Below, piece by piece: positions 10,560-20,849 of a stretch of 64,000 bases of DNA (positions are counted from its first letter, which is position 1; every line of letters begins with the position of its first letter). Both the position numbers and the translations under genes were made by a program. Source of the stretch: Cyathus striatus (taxonomy: Eukaryota; Basidiomycota; Agaricomycetes; Agaricales; Nidulariaceae); assembly GCA_025738555.1 (NCBI GenBank), contig JAOVFP010000002.1:2542001-2606000 (forward strand), in the 5' to 3' direction. The notes beneath the pieces were generated by a model that did no database searches, was not told the DNA's origin, and saw nothing but the letters and a program-made list of their open reading frames with translations.

Positions 10560-11152
10560 ATGGACCATGCAGCTTTTGGCGTTCCCGACGCAGGCAACTT
10601 CATACGCCAAAAATACAATTTTCCCCCTTATGAAGCAGTGAACCTGTACTCTCTCCCAAATCCTCCTCCAGGCGAACGTCCCCCATATACTCTCCCATGC
10701 CTGGTGCTACTGGCTATATATGGCAGCCCCAGGAAAATGCTCACTCTTCAGGAGATCTACACTGCAATTGAGAGCCGGTTTGAATGGTATCACCGTAACC
10801 GCGAGGATAAGAGTTGGAAGGTACGACTCGTCGTTGTTATCATTGTTACAGATTCTAACTTTTATTATACTAGGATTCAATACGACATAACCTTTCACTA
10901 AACCTGCTCTTCCGTAATATGCCAAAGCCTGAGACGGAACCAGGTGTAGGGCAATACTGGTATATTGATATCTCAAACGGAGAAGGCAACAAGCGTGACC
11001 GAAAGCGAGGCAATAAGAGCAGCTCTCGTACTGGTGATAATGTCCAGGAAACTATCAACAACTTTTCTGCCTCTGGCCCTGTCTTTTATAGCGTAGATCC
11101 TCGTGTACTTGGGGGGTTCAAATTGGTAATCCCTATTGCCAGGATGGCATGA
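10560..11152 (+). CDS. forkhead-domain transcription factor A
   Basis: Exons 10560-10820 and 10874-11152 give 179 aa. The forkhead (winged-helix) domain spans about residues 38-130: [39 protein letters not shown], then across the intron [32 protein letters not shown], followed by a basic [11 protein letters not shown] tail. The recognition helix keeps the DNA-contacting His and the RHNLSLN signature, but Asp occupies the usual Asn four residues before that His. A module before the domain, [22 protein letters not shown], is shared with genes B and C. It is the shortest of the three; a donor-like GTAATCC near 11126 could add a further exon. Probably a sequence-specific nuclear DNA-binding protein; target genes cannot be inferred. 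Confidence 0.8.
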
Positions 11153-12257
11153 ATTCTGTAAGTCGTTCGTTAACTCGAGAGAAATGCAGTCTTAATTACT
11201 AAATTACAGGAGGGCTTTCTATCTAATCGTTCCTAGCGGTTCTAGTGATCCCAGTTCTTGAACTAGATATAACCGTACACCTTGGAAAGAAGCCTTCAAA
11301 ATGCAAATTTGACATATATCTGTCTCGGTCGTTTTATTTTTCACAGCTCATATTTTCTGTCCTCTATATCGTTCAACTAGTCAATGTCTAGATTTTCGTT
11401 TCCTTTGTCATTATTACTACTACTACTTCGTAGCCGCGCCCCATGTAGTAGCGCTCATCTCTTGACTTCGTTCTTCGCACCCTGAATCATTGCATCATAT
11501 CTCAGTCAATCGCACATGTGTGTTTATTGTTTGTCTATGCTTATAGAAGAACTTCGGAACGATGGGAAACATGATTCAAAGATGTGGAATGTGGACCCAC
11601 AAAAACAGTGCCTTCTTTCTCCGACATGATGAGATTTAGACCGTAAGATCTAGTATTCTCGGTAGAATCGGGGGCATTTTTATTTCAGAAAACTACAGCA
11701 GGTTCCCTAGTGGCTCGGCTTGAACTTGGAAGATGAGGTACCTGCGTAGGATCGAAGATGTCTATTCCCCGCATTCTGCGTTTTTTCCAAAAACAAAACA
11801 CCTGCTCCTTGCCCCGCCCATGTCTCTAGTTTACTGGCGGGTTGATATATGAGTCGGCATTACCTACACGGCGTTATACCAACAACAGTTGAGTGTTAGT
11901 CTCTTCCGACTTTTCGCGGTTACATAACACCATAGCTTGCGATTTGCACGCGTGCTCTTTCCAATTTGGTAAATCCAAAGATAAAGCATAACAGTCGTTG
12001 AGAAAGTGGACCCCTTGCTCCAAATAATGGCCAAATGCAGCCTTCCTCCCTGTCAGATATGTTTCTGACGGAAATTCTTTTCTAGGAAAGATTGCCAAAC
12101 GTATGACTCTCAGCTTCGGGGCACACCCGAATTGCTGTCGCCTTAAAACATTAAATTGACCGGCGACTTATATATGTCACAGCTTCTTTCCGAATCATCC
12201 TAGACTTCCTCCTTATAATTCCTCTTACCCAAGACTTCATTCAGTTGCACAAAAGAA
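11153..12257. other. intergenic between forkhead genes A and B
   Basis: About 1.1 kb without a convincing ORF. GTGGAATGTGGACCCAC at about 11584-11600 echoes the old repeat core. A TTATATATG element near 12169 could be the TATA region of gene B. Confidence 0.4.
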
Positions 12258-13040
12258 ATGAACATGGACCTTCTTCTCTATGATTACGGTGGTACCGAGA
12301 GTCCCGGTACGTCCACTCATTACTTTCGACTTCTGGGATGACCTAGGCTAACATCTGAATTTGTTCTAACAGACCTTGTAAACAGTGACTGGCAACTGCC
12401 GCCTTATGAAATGCCACCCATTGACCTCCCTCAACTACTATACCCTGGTCTTCCAGCTCTTGATCCTTCAATGAATTATAATCATTACGCCACTCAGATC
12501 TCTGAACCTGACCCAGTCGTTCCTATCATGAGTGCTGGCGACTTTCTTCGACAAAAATTAAGCCTTCCGGCGCATTCAGAAGTGAATCTCAATTCCCTTC
12601 CAGATCCCCCTCCTGGAAAGAGGCCATCCCAATCTCTCCCGCTCCTTGTCATGCTCGCCATCCACGGAAGCCCCAGGAAAATGCTTACTCTCCAAGAAAT
12701 ATACAAAGCGATTGAATACCGATTTGAATGGTATCGACGCCCGAAGTCCCGTGAAGACGAGAGAGCATGGAAGGTGCGATATATATGTTTTTGTAATTGT
12801 TCCCGCCTTCTAATACATAGAGTCTAGGGTTCCATTCGACACTGCCTTTCACTATGGAAAGCCTTTCGCCACAGGCCAAGGCCCGCAACGGAGTCAGGTA
12901 GAGGCCATTACTGGTATCTTGATCTCTCGAACGGAGAAGGCTATAAACGCGAGCGAAAACGACGAAGAAACAGAAACCTTTATGATATCAACGTCGAGGA
13001 CGACAATTCTTCCACAACATCGTCACGTCGACTTCAATAA
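12258..13040 (+). CDS. forkhead-domain transcription factor B
   Basis: Exons 12258-12306, 12373-12773 and 12828-13040 give 220 aa. The last intron ends at the CTAG of 12824-12827; choosing it restores GSIRHCLSLWKAFRHRPRPA, which aligns with genes A and C. The forkhead domain covers about residues 85-190, with [35 protein letters not shown] and GRGHYWYLD, then a basic KRERKRRRNRN tail like a nuclear localisation signal. In the recognition helix the canonical NSIRHN is GSIRHC: the contacting His is kept and both flanking Asn positions are changed. The N-terminal SAGDFLRQKLSLP module matches its neighbours. The same-direction order A-B-C points to tandem duplication. Confidence 0.85.
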
Positions 13041-13655
13041 CAGCCACAGGTGTATACATTCTCTAGGCGGAGAAGTCTCTTGGCTATTGGACACTCATTC
13101 ATATGTGTGGCGTATTTATTGGGGATGAATTTCTGTTTTCTCTTGCATGTCCTGTTGCCTGTATATGAGCATGGCCAAGTCGCTGTAGGCCATGTCAGCA
13201 TCTTTGTATACCCGGGGGGTTGTAGCGCTATACTGTACATAATTTGTATACATTATCCTTAGCCAGTCAAGAATTCGTCTTCATGCTGCTTAATAGTTTG
13301 TGTCGAAGACTCGAAGCTGACTCAGGCTGTTTCATTATTTTGACTGGTGCTTATACGTTTTGGGTCATTCTCGGTATCTGGCTATGCATCATAATCATAG
13401 CATTTCTACGAAGCTATGCATCCCACTTACCTTCTTTCGGTGAATCGATCGCACATTTCTCTTCCCCTTCAGATAATCTGCTGCAGTGAGCGGTGTCTCC
13501 CTCGTGACTTCGCGAGCATCAGTACACCATCGCAGAACTTGTAACAGGATTAACGACTTTTCTACAAAATGCTGTGGTTCCATCATGTGCTCTTGGAAGC
13601 ACTGGTGAAGATTCAGATTATTCGCTGAGCACCAACTTATAATCGGTAGCCAGTA

Positions 13656-13792
13656 GTCATCTTCCTTGACATAACGAATCTACAACCGGTAAGCACTTCC
13701 TGTCAACCTTCAATTATGTAGGATCGACGTCTTCTCGACATAACCCATCTACCGTCGGCAACCACTTCTATTAGCCTTTCAATAGATTAGAT
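13656..13792 (+). repeat. two diverged 67-bp tandem units
   Basis: Both units carry GTC(AT)TCTTC..GACATAAC, then ATCTAC.G..GG.AA.CACTTC and CTTTCAAT or CTTCAATTA near the end. Identity is partial, so the duplication is old. Confidence 0.5.
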
Positions 13793-14289
13793 GTAGCCGT
13801 GAATCCCGACAACACACATCATTGGGGCTAGATCAGCGTGAATCTCGCTGGGACTTGGAGCCCACTTACTGCTGGTAACGGTAACAACTTCCCGTTATGT
13901 AACCAGGCATTGAAGTCATCCACATCCTATCAGACATTAAGTAGGCGTCCAGGTCATATTCACGCGCGCTTCAAGTACGCCTACACTGATACTTCCAAGG
14001 ATTCTTACTCCAGGGATCACTTGATTCTTGAATGTCGATCTTCATTGTGCAGAGCGGTGTGTTTACTCGAGTATACGTCAATAAATGACCAGGCGGGAGA
14101 TGTAAAAAGGGCGAGAGACCAAGATGTTCATTCTAACGATCGGAGAATGTCGAATGTTATTTGAGATAAGAGCAAGCCTGCATCGAAGCCTCGTCGGAGG
14201 CACTCAATTCCTATTAATACCACTGTTAGGCGTCAAGCTCAAGGTTCAAGTGTCTTGGAAACGCCCATTTGCAATTGTGTGTCTTAACG

Positions 14290-15560
14290 CGCGCTTTCAG
14301 TCAAGCGCGCCTACACAATTGAAATTTGAACTTTAGCTTCGAAGAAGACGACAGTGCCACAGCAGGTCCACAGGTACAATCTCAGATACCAGGATAGATT
14401 CGTACCTGAATGTCGATCCACAAAACGCCACTGATTGGAAAAGGAATCTGCGGGAAGTGGGAATATTTTCCGAGTGAGGCCGTATAGATCCATAGAATAC
14501 GCGTGGGGAGGCGTGGGGAGTTCCAAATCGCGGAATTGGGTTAGATTGATAATACTTAGAATTGGCCAGAGGAGAATATTGCGTCGCATGGGATGTTGGT
14601 CAGGTGGGGAAGACACGTTGAGTTGTACTGGTTTCGCATTTACACTCTTGAGAGATGCTGGCTAGGTGTAATCGAACGTAGGCAACCAGACCGTCGTGTC
14701 ACTGTGAAATAAACTAGCGCAGGTCACACTTAGACATGCCGTTCCCATGAGTTGCTGTAAGAAGCTGTTGAATCACCCACTTTGGTGGGCACTTAGGTCT
14801 TCTCCATGAAACACCGGACGTTGCACACTTAGACGCGCGCCTCCAGTGCCCATCTGTGTCCATTCAACGTTATGGAGAAGACGACACTGCCGGTGCAGGT
14901 ACAATCTCAGATACAGCACACTGATCCGCCGTGTCCAACGTCGATCCTCTTTAGCAAAGCGGAAGTGGGAAGATGTTCCGCTCGAGCCCGTTGTACATGT
15001 AACTAGAGCAACCAGAATGAACACCGGGAGCGGAGTCGATCTTGCGGAGGTACGAATTGGCCGGAGAGTAGTCCAGGTTCCGAGAACATTGTTACTGCGA
15101 ATCCAAAGTAGGGGCTTCAAATAGACGAGATTATTGGTGTCCAGGACGAGGATGTTTCAGATAAAAGCAATAGAAGTCTCTTTAACAGAACCGAAGTATC
15201 GATCGCTGTATGCCCGTAGCCAATGACAACGAAGAGACAGCGAATTTGCGACGGTTTCTATGTCAGCTCTCGTTAACAACCACGGGTGGTCACTGTGTTG
15301 GGGGCCAGCAAGGAGCCTAGTCGGTGCCGAGCAGAGTGTGAGCACTCACGTTCAGCCCAAAGTCCACACCAAATATAAGTACAATCTCAGATAACGTACT
15401 ATATTCCGATTCCGAGATCTTTTACAGACTCCAGAAGCGCCACCTCCTAAAACCGTGGATTTTTTCCCGAGTGAAGCCGTAATACAATGAACACCGGAGC
15501 GCGCAGTGGCTTCAAAGTTCGATATTGCGGAGAGAGTTGGCCGGGGTGCAGAATTGAAAC
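14290..15560 (+). repeat. three diverged long tandem units (about 500 bp each)
   Basis: Three landmarks recur in order at roughly 0.5-kb spacing. GAAGACGACA.TGCC is at 14345 and 14878. GGTACAATCTCAGATA, or its AGTACAATCTCAGATA variant, is at about 14372, 14898 and 15378. GTGGGAA.ATTTT, GGAAGATGTT or TTTTTTCCCGAGTGA-(GG/AG)CCGTA blocks are at about 14457, 14965 and 15463. ATGAACACCGG..GCG is at 15016 and 15487. The order is conserved while the sequence is heavily diverged. No coding frame is preserved across the units. Confidence 0.5.
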
Positions 15561-17033
15561 GGTTAGAAAAAAGGAATGCTTGCACATCGAAGGCTGTCGC
15601 TTCAGTGTAGGTCAATTATCTGCTAGTGTATGTGGAGTTGAACCGTTCGCGTGGTTTCAAGTGGTTGCGGAAGTCGTGGATGAAGAAAATGAATGGCTGA
15701 TTATTGTTGGAAGTACATGAAGTGAGGTGGTGGTGATGATAGGGAAATGTCGGCCTGTGCTTGGGGACGAGTTCGATACCTTGTCAAGCTGTCCATGGAG
15801 TCCGCAGTGACAACGTAAGACAGTAATATCGCTAAAAAAACCAGGTTGTTGTCAAGCTAGCTATTCTCCCGACATCAGACACAAGTAATCATCCGGCAGC
15901 ATCACTGTGAAATAGGAACGCCACGCGTACCGAAGATGGTCTATAGAAATATCTGTCAACGAGGGGGAGCGGAGCGAGGTAAGCATTGGCTGGAATGCAT
16001 CGTATTTAACCTTCAACGGACCTAGACAGACCTAAGAAGCATCGAAAAACACGATGCAAAAGTGTCCCCTGACTTTGTCAGGTAGCAAAGTACCAGAGAT
16101 ATGGGTGCATATGTACACCCTGGTATTATCGAATGCAGTAGGAGGGTACTTGTGGGAGAAAGAATTTTGCAGGGGTGGCTGGGTTGAGCCCGGAAGAGCG
16201 GAGGATAGGTATAGGAGGGAATTTGAAGTCGGCAGAATCGTACCGATAAGTTGGGTTGTTAGTGGGAAGATGTGTGGTGGCTGGGAATGGCGGGAGGGAG
16301 GAAGAAAGAAGGTGAGGCTGCCTGGATCCGCGGAGCCTGAGTGAATTTTGGGACAGAGCAGCGGAACGCAGAGTTGAGACTGATAAGTATCCTCCTATAT
16401 TTAAATAAAAGACAGAGGTTGGAGCCGTGTCAAAATCCACAGCCTCAGAAGCTCTCTCCATTCAGTACGAGAGATATCTATGCAGGGGCAGCGGATCTAT
16501 GTATAAAATGGCAAAAGCTCCCCGCAAATATTATTATGTATGATGATATGTCCCAGGTCGGGCATGCTTTTAAACGAAGACAAGTGAACCGCCAAATTGA
16601 GAAATGTTGTCCATTTGGTTGGGTATGAAACGCCTTGTCGGGGAGTTTCTTTTTCGTTTGTTTGATTCTGGACTGGATCTGATGCGTATTTCACTGTTTC
16701 ACTGTAGGGTATTTAATAGTATCACCCCGGTGTTCAAATTTCCCTTGGACAAAGCGTGCTGCAAAGTGACGGTCATCGAACATCAGTGATGGCGTTGTGC
16801 TCCTTTTTTGGAAGGGGTGCATATGGAGGAAGTGAGTTTGGGATGGATTGAATGGGTATAATCCGAGAGTGTGTTATTCCAGAGGTCTGCTTGAATTTGT
16901 TGGAATAATAGTGAAGAGAGCTGGTGGGTGGCTAAAAGAAGTAAAAGAAAAGAAAAGGGGCGGGAGCAAAGTACCATGGATTGAATGATTACGTAGTGGT
17001 TGCCAGAGAGAATTTGTTCGTGTGGACTCCGTG

Positions 17034-17473
17034 TCAGTCTCTTGGCCGTAATCGGATGGATCCAAAGATACATAAAGGAGAGGAAGAGTGGATGGACCCA
17101 CTTCTATTCCCTCCCCAAACTATTCCCTCCTCCTCGACGCTGTTCATCTCTACGCAAATCGCATCAGCGCCTGCACGTGTTGCGCCCACAGCGCCGTTCC
17201 TGCCATAAAGAGGAATATATCTCCGCCCCAATCGCCCTGGAATAGCTTTATCGAGGATGGGCCCACAGACGCTGCTTAGGGCAATCCAGCCGTTGTACTG
17301 CTCAAAGGCGTAGGCGGGGTAGCCTTGGCATGAGGAAAAAGTGGGTCGGGAGCAATCCCGGGGTGCACACAAAGAGTCGAATTGCTGAGATTGGCTATTT
17401 TGCCTCTCGTCATGTTGGTCCCATCACCGCCTTGTAGGGCGGTTAAAAGCTCGCTACAGCTCACGGCGCCCAT
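17034..17473 (-). CDS. possible small two-exon protein, unknown function
   Basis: On the minus strand, exon 17473-17371 and exon 17323-17034 join across a 47-nt GT-AG intron to give about 130 aa. The start is MGAVSCSELLTALQGGDGTN, then NSTLCYPAYAFEQYNGW, GPILDKAIPGRLGRRYIPLY and GADAICVEMNSVEEEG. The middle section reads like a real folded protein rather than a shadow frame. The acceptor (CCAAG) is weak and the last 30 residues look less protein-like. An in-frame ATG 33 nt upstream (17506) is an alternative start. I do not recognise the family. It is divergent from forkhead C. Confidence 0.35.
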
Positions 17474-17851
17474 CTGTCTTTTCTTTCCTCTCTCTCCTTG
17501 TGTCATCTAAAGTCTAATTGACCAGGTCTTATCATATTACGTGACTCTCCGCACCGCCAACTTGAACCCAACCCAACGCGTCATCCTCCACCCATCTCAT
17601 CTCATCCAAATCCATTCCATCCCCATCCTAGCATCGTGCAAATCGTCGGCAATCCAGGGCCCAACGCTTAACTTGTCTTTGTACTCCTACCACGTGCCTA
17701 TCATCTCCCTTCTCCTCAATTTGGACGTGTGGGTCCAGTTTCGCATCCGCTCATGCACCTCCAGCCAGCCTCAAAGCAACTCCCATATTCGATCCCACTT
17801 TCCGTCTTACCCCCCTTTGCTTCGCGCCCTATAGACTTTGTTTCGGAGCCA

Positions 17852-19309
17852 ATGTCTGTGTCAAGGTCTTTTTCTTCCGACCATTCAGACTCCGGCTCGG
17901 GAGGCGGCGAAGGTCCTGGACGTCCTCTTGCTCCTGGTCCATTTGGAGGTGCCACTCGAATTGAAGCACAGTTTGACCCTCCGTATGTGTCCACCGATGA
18001 CTTTAGCTATGCTGCTGGTACTAGTCCTGCTCCTTATGTATGTATTCCGTAATTCAATACAAATCTGACAGCTGAGTTTCTATCACTTTCTCAGGCGGAT
18101 TCATATAACGAGCATCGATATCCTTCACACTATGATCCGGGCAGCGAACACATGCGCGTCGGAGGAACTTCCCTTTACGATTACCACCTCGATAGTCCTG
18201 GTGCGTCTTTCTTCCACTTCTTTGTATAGTGTATCATGTAATGGCTTTGTTAGAACTCAACCCGGCGGAACCGTGGACCCCAAGACGCACTGATGTACCT
18301 GATATAATGAAAAATCGCTTGCGCGCACATACGGCTGAATACGATAGTGCTTCTGCATTGGCGGAACTAGGCGTCGAAGACGCAGGAGACTTTATCCGCG
18401 AAAAGCTGTCGCTCTCTCCAGAGGACAGTCTTACTCTCGAGGCAATCCCTGATCCGCCTGCAGGCCAAAGGCCGAGCATCAGTCTCCCGCATCTTGCAAT
18501 GCTGGTTATACACAATAGTCCAAGAAAGATGTTGACGCTGCAGGAGATTTATAGTGCCATTGAGAAACGGTTCGAGTGGTACGAGCAGGGAAGTGAGAGT
18601 GTTAAGAAGAAGTGGCAGGTTCGTTTTCTCCCCTCTTCTCCTTTCGATTCAATTCTGAGAATGTGAACAGGGATCGATTCGGCATGCACTTTCGTTAAAA
18701 TCGATATTCAAGCATAAGCCGCGACCTATAACTGAACCGGGGAAAGGACAGTACTGGTTCCTCGACCCGTCGCAGGGGGATGGGTACAAGCGCGAGCGAA
18801 GGCGTAAAAACCGCAACGTGCGCGAGGAGGATGAGGAGGATTTCTCTGATGGCGATGGGGATAGAGAGTCTGCTGGGAGCGCGGAGCATGATCCTGAATC
18901 TGGTCCAGTGAGGACATTACCTGCGTCCGTATCAGGGAGAAGGAGAAGTCCATACACCGCTCCTTCCTCCTCCTCTAACACGCTACGCACATCCGCACGC
19001 ACACCTTCCCGCCCTCTTCACGCTAGCACATCACAGCTACATCCCACTCCGAATCAGTACTCTTCTGGTCCTTCGGGGCATCAAAATGAAAATGCGGGTG
19101 GGGGGTCGTATGTGCGCTCGGGGTTTTGTTTGCCTAGTTTGGTTCCGCAGAATGTTATGAATCCTGCTTTTGGACATCCATCGTTTCCTATTCAACCCAG
19201 TTTGCCGCCTGCGAGACTGTTTGGCACGTCGGCGTATCAGCAGGTTGAGTTTCCGTTTGGGGGCTTTGGGGGGGAGGGGTCGGGGGATGGACGGGTTAGG
19301 GGTCTTTAA
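17852..19309 (+). CDS. forkhead-domain transcription factor C
   Basis: Exons 17852-18037, 18095-18200, 18254-18618 and 18671-19309 give 431 aa, the longest of the trio. The ATG at 17852 has a good context (GCCAATG); an in-frame ATG at 17753 would add 33 residues. The N-terminal third is Ser/Gly-rich and acidic. The shared module [20 protein letters not shown] leads into the forkhead domain (about residues 160-260): [57 protein letters not shown], then the basic [10 protein letters not shown]. The helix GSIRHA again keeps His but lacks the usual Asn residues. The C-terminal 170 residues are a Ser/Pro/Gly-rich disordered tail, probably an activation or interaction region, missing from A and B. 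Confidence 0.85.
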
Positions 19310-20849
19310 TAAGGCTTTTTGTTGTTGGACTTTTGGAGTTGTATATAGCTCTTTTGTTCGCTCGTTCGTTGTTCGTTCGCTTTTTGTACCATACCTTTTA
19401 TTGTTGTTTTTGGATTTGGATGTATGTATTGTAGCGTTGGATTTGGGTTAGCTCTCTAATATGAGGGTTTTATGACATTTTATGCGTTTAGATGCTAGAC
19501 TATATGTAGCTGTATATATCTCCTATACCATTTTATTTGAGAAAACAAGAGGGATAGGAGTGCTCCACATGAGCGGAAAAGGAAAGGATATTTCTATTTC
19601 TAATTTTGTACAAGCTGGTAAGCGTCACGAGCTCTCATTTAGATTTTGCTTCCGCGCCCTCCAACTCCGATCCGCGTGGTTCTCCTATTTTGGTCTCCTG
19701 TTTTTTTCGAGGTATTTAGTTCTTTAGGCTGTAGGGCGTATATCCAACTCAACCCCCTGCATTTTATGCCCTCGACTTATCGTATCGACATGTTCAACAA
19801 GAGCTGGGGCTGGGAGGCTAGCAAGAGATTCGTCCGTGCTTTGTGGTTTTGGTAGGTTAGGTTACTAGGTAGGCAATTTCGGGAGTTATGCTCTACTGGA
19901 GGGAGTTACGTCTTTTGTCTTCCGGGCTCGACGGGTTGAACGCTGCTGTTGGCCTGGGTTACGTGAATCCGAACTTGGATACATGGCCGTGGGTGAAGGC
20001 TGCTGCACAATGCACAATGCAAGCGCATGGAGGGATTGTTAAAATATGCTTTTCGCATTGTGCGTGATGTTGGGTCTACAAGACTACAATGAAGATATGA
20101 AGGTTACTATAAAGGTGCTCAATCATAACAGACGGAAAGACGTACGAATGAAATGACTACCCGCGGAGCTATGCTTCTTTGGGTTTCATTCTCGTCGACA
20201 TCGTAGCGTCTTGATGCAGTATGTACTGCCCTCGCCCACATTCGCAACTACCATCGTTGCGGGGATAACAGCATCCTAATGAAATGATGTCAGCCTACCG
20301 AAGAGAAACATCACTGCATCAGGCTTCCAATGGCTCCCTCGCACTACATCCGATTCCGACTCTGCACTTGCAGCACCCTATGTAAAACAAATGAAAGAAA
20401 GCAGGATTGTTACGTCGCGCAAGGAGATTCGGAACACGGTTGTTACATACAATCCAGGTTTATCTAGCAGCGCTCGAGTCTACGCGGGAGAGGGAACAGG
20501 AACATGATCACGTGAATGATGGTTCAACTTAGCGCGCTTGGAGGTGAACACGGCTTTCTTCCCATCCCCCTCCTCCTCCCTCCCTCTCATCCTCCTCCTC
20601 CCCGCGCTCCCTCACCTCTTTACGATCACAAGCATAGCATTTCTATTGCTCAATCACTTGTACCACCTCGCGAATTGTAAGCTGTGTCTCTCACTATCAA
20701 TCACTTTCTGCGCAGCGGCTGACTGACGTACCCGGCGTGTGCCCACAGAGCGTACCCACGTTCTCTACTAACGACTTCAAGCACTTTTTTACAGGGTTTC
20801 AAACAAAAAATATCGTTTTAAAAGTTATCTGTGTACGCCTGTAGAAATT
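19310..20849. other. intergenic, no gene seen
   Basis: About 1.5 kb. A pyrimidine-rich block near 20557-20630 precedes the next gene and gives a spurious hydrophobic ORF. No RNA gene or repeat was recognised. Confidence 0.45.

Larger units (their letters stand above)
13041..17033. other. decayed repeat-rich intergenic region
   Basis: Four kilobases between forkhead B and the small minus-strand gene. No ORF here has a recognisable motif. It contains the two repeat features listed separately. From 15700 to 17030 I see only short frames without support. Confidence 0.45.

Noticed and set aside
17729..17751. Upstream non-ATG start for forkhead C
   Set aside because: The frame opens with GTG; the ATG at 17852 has a better context and 17753 is the only other in-frame ATG.
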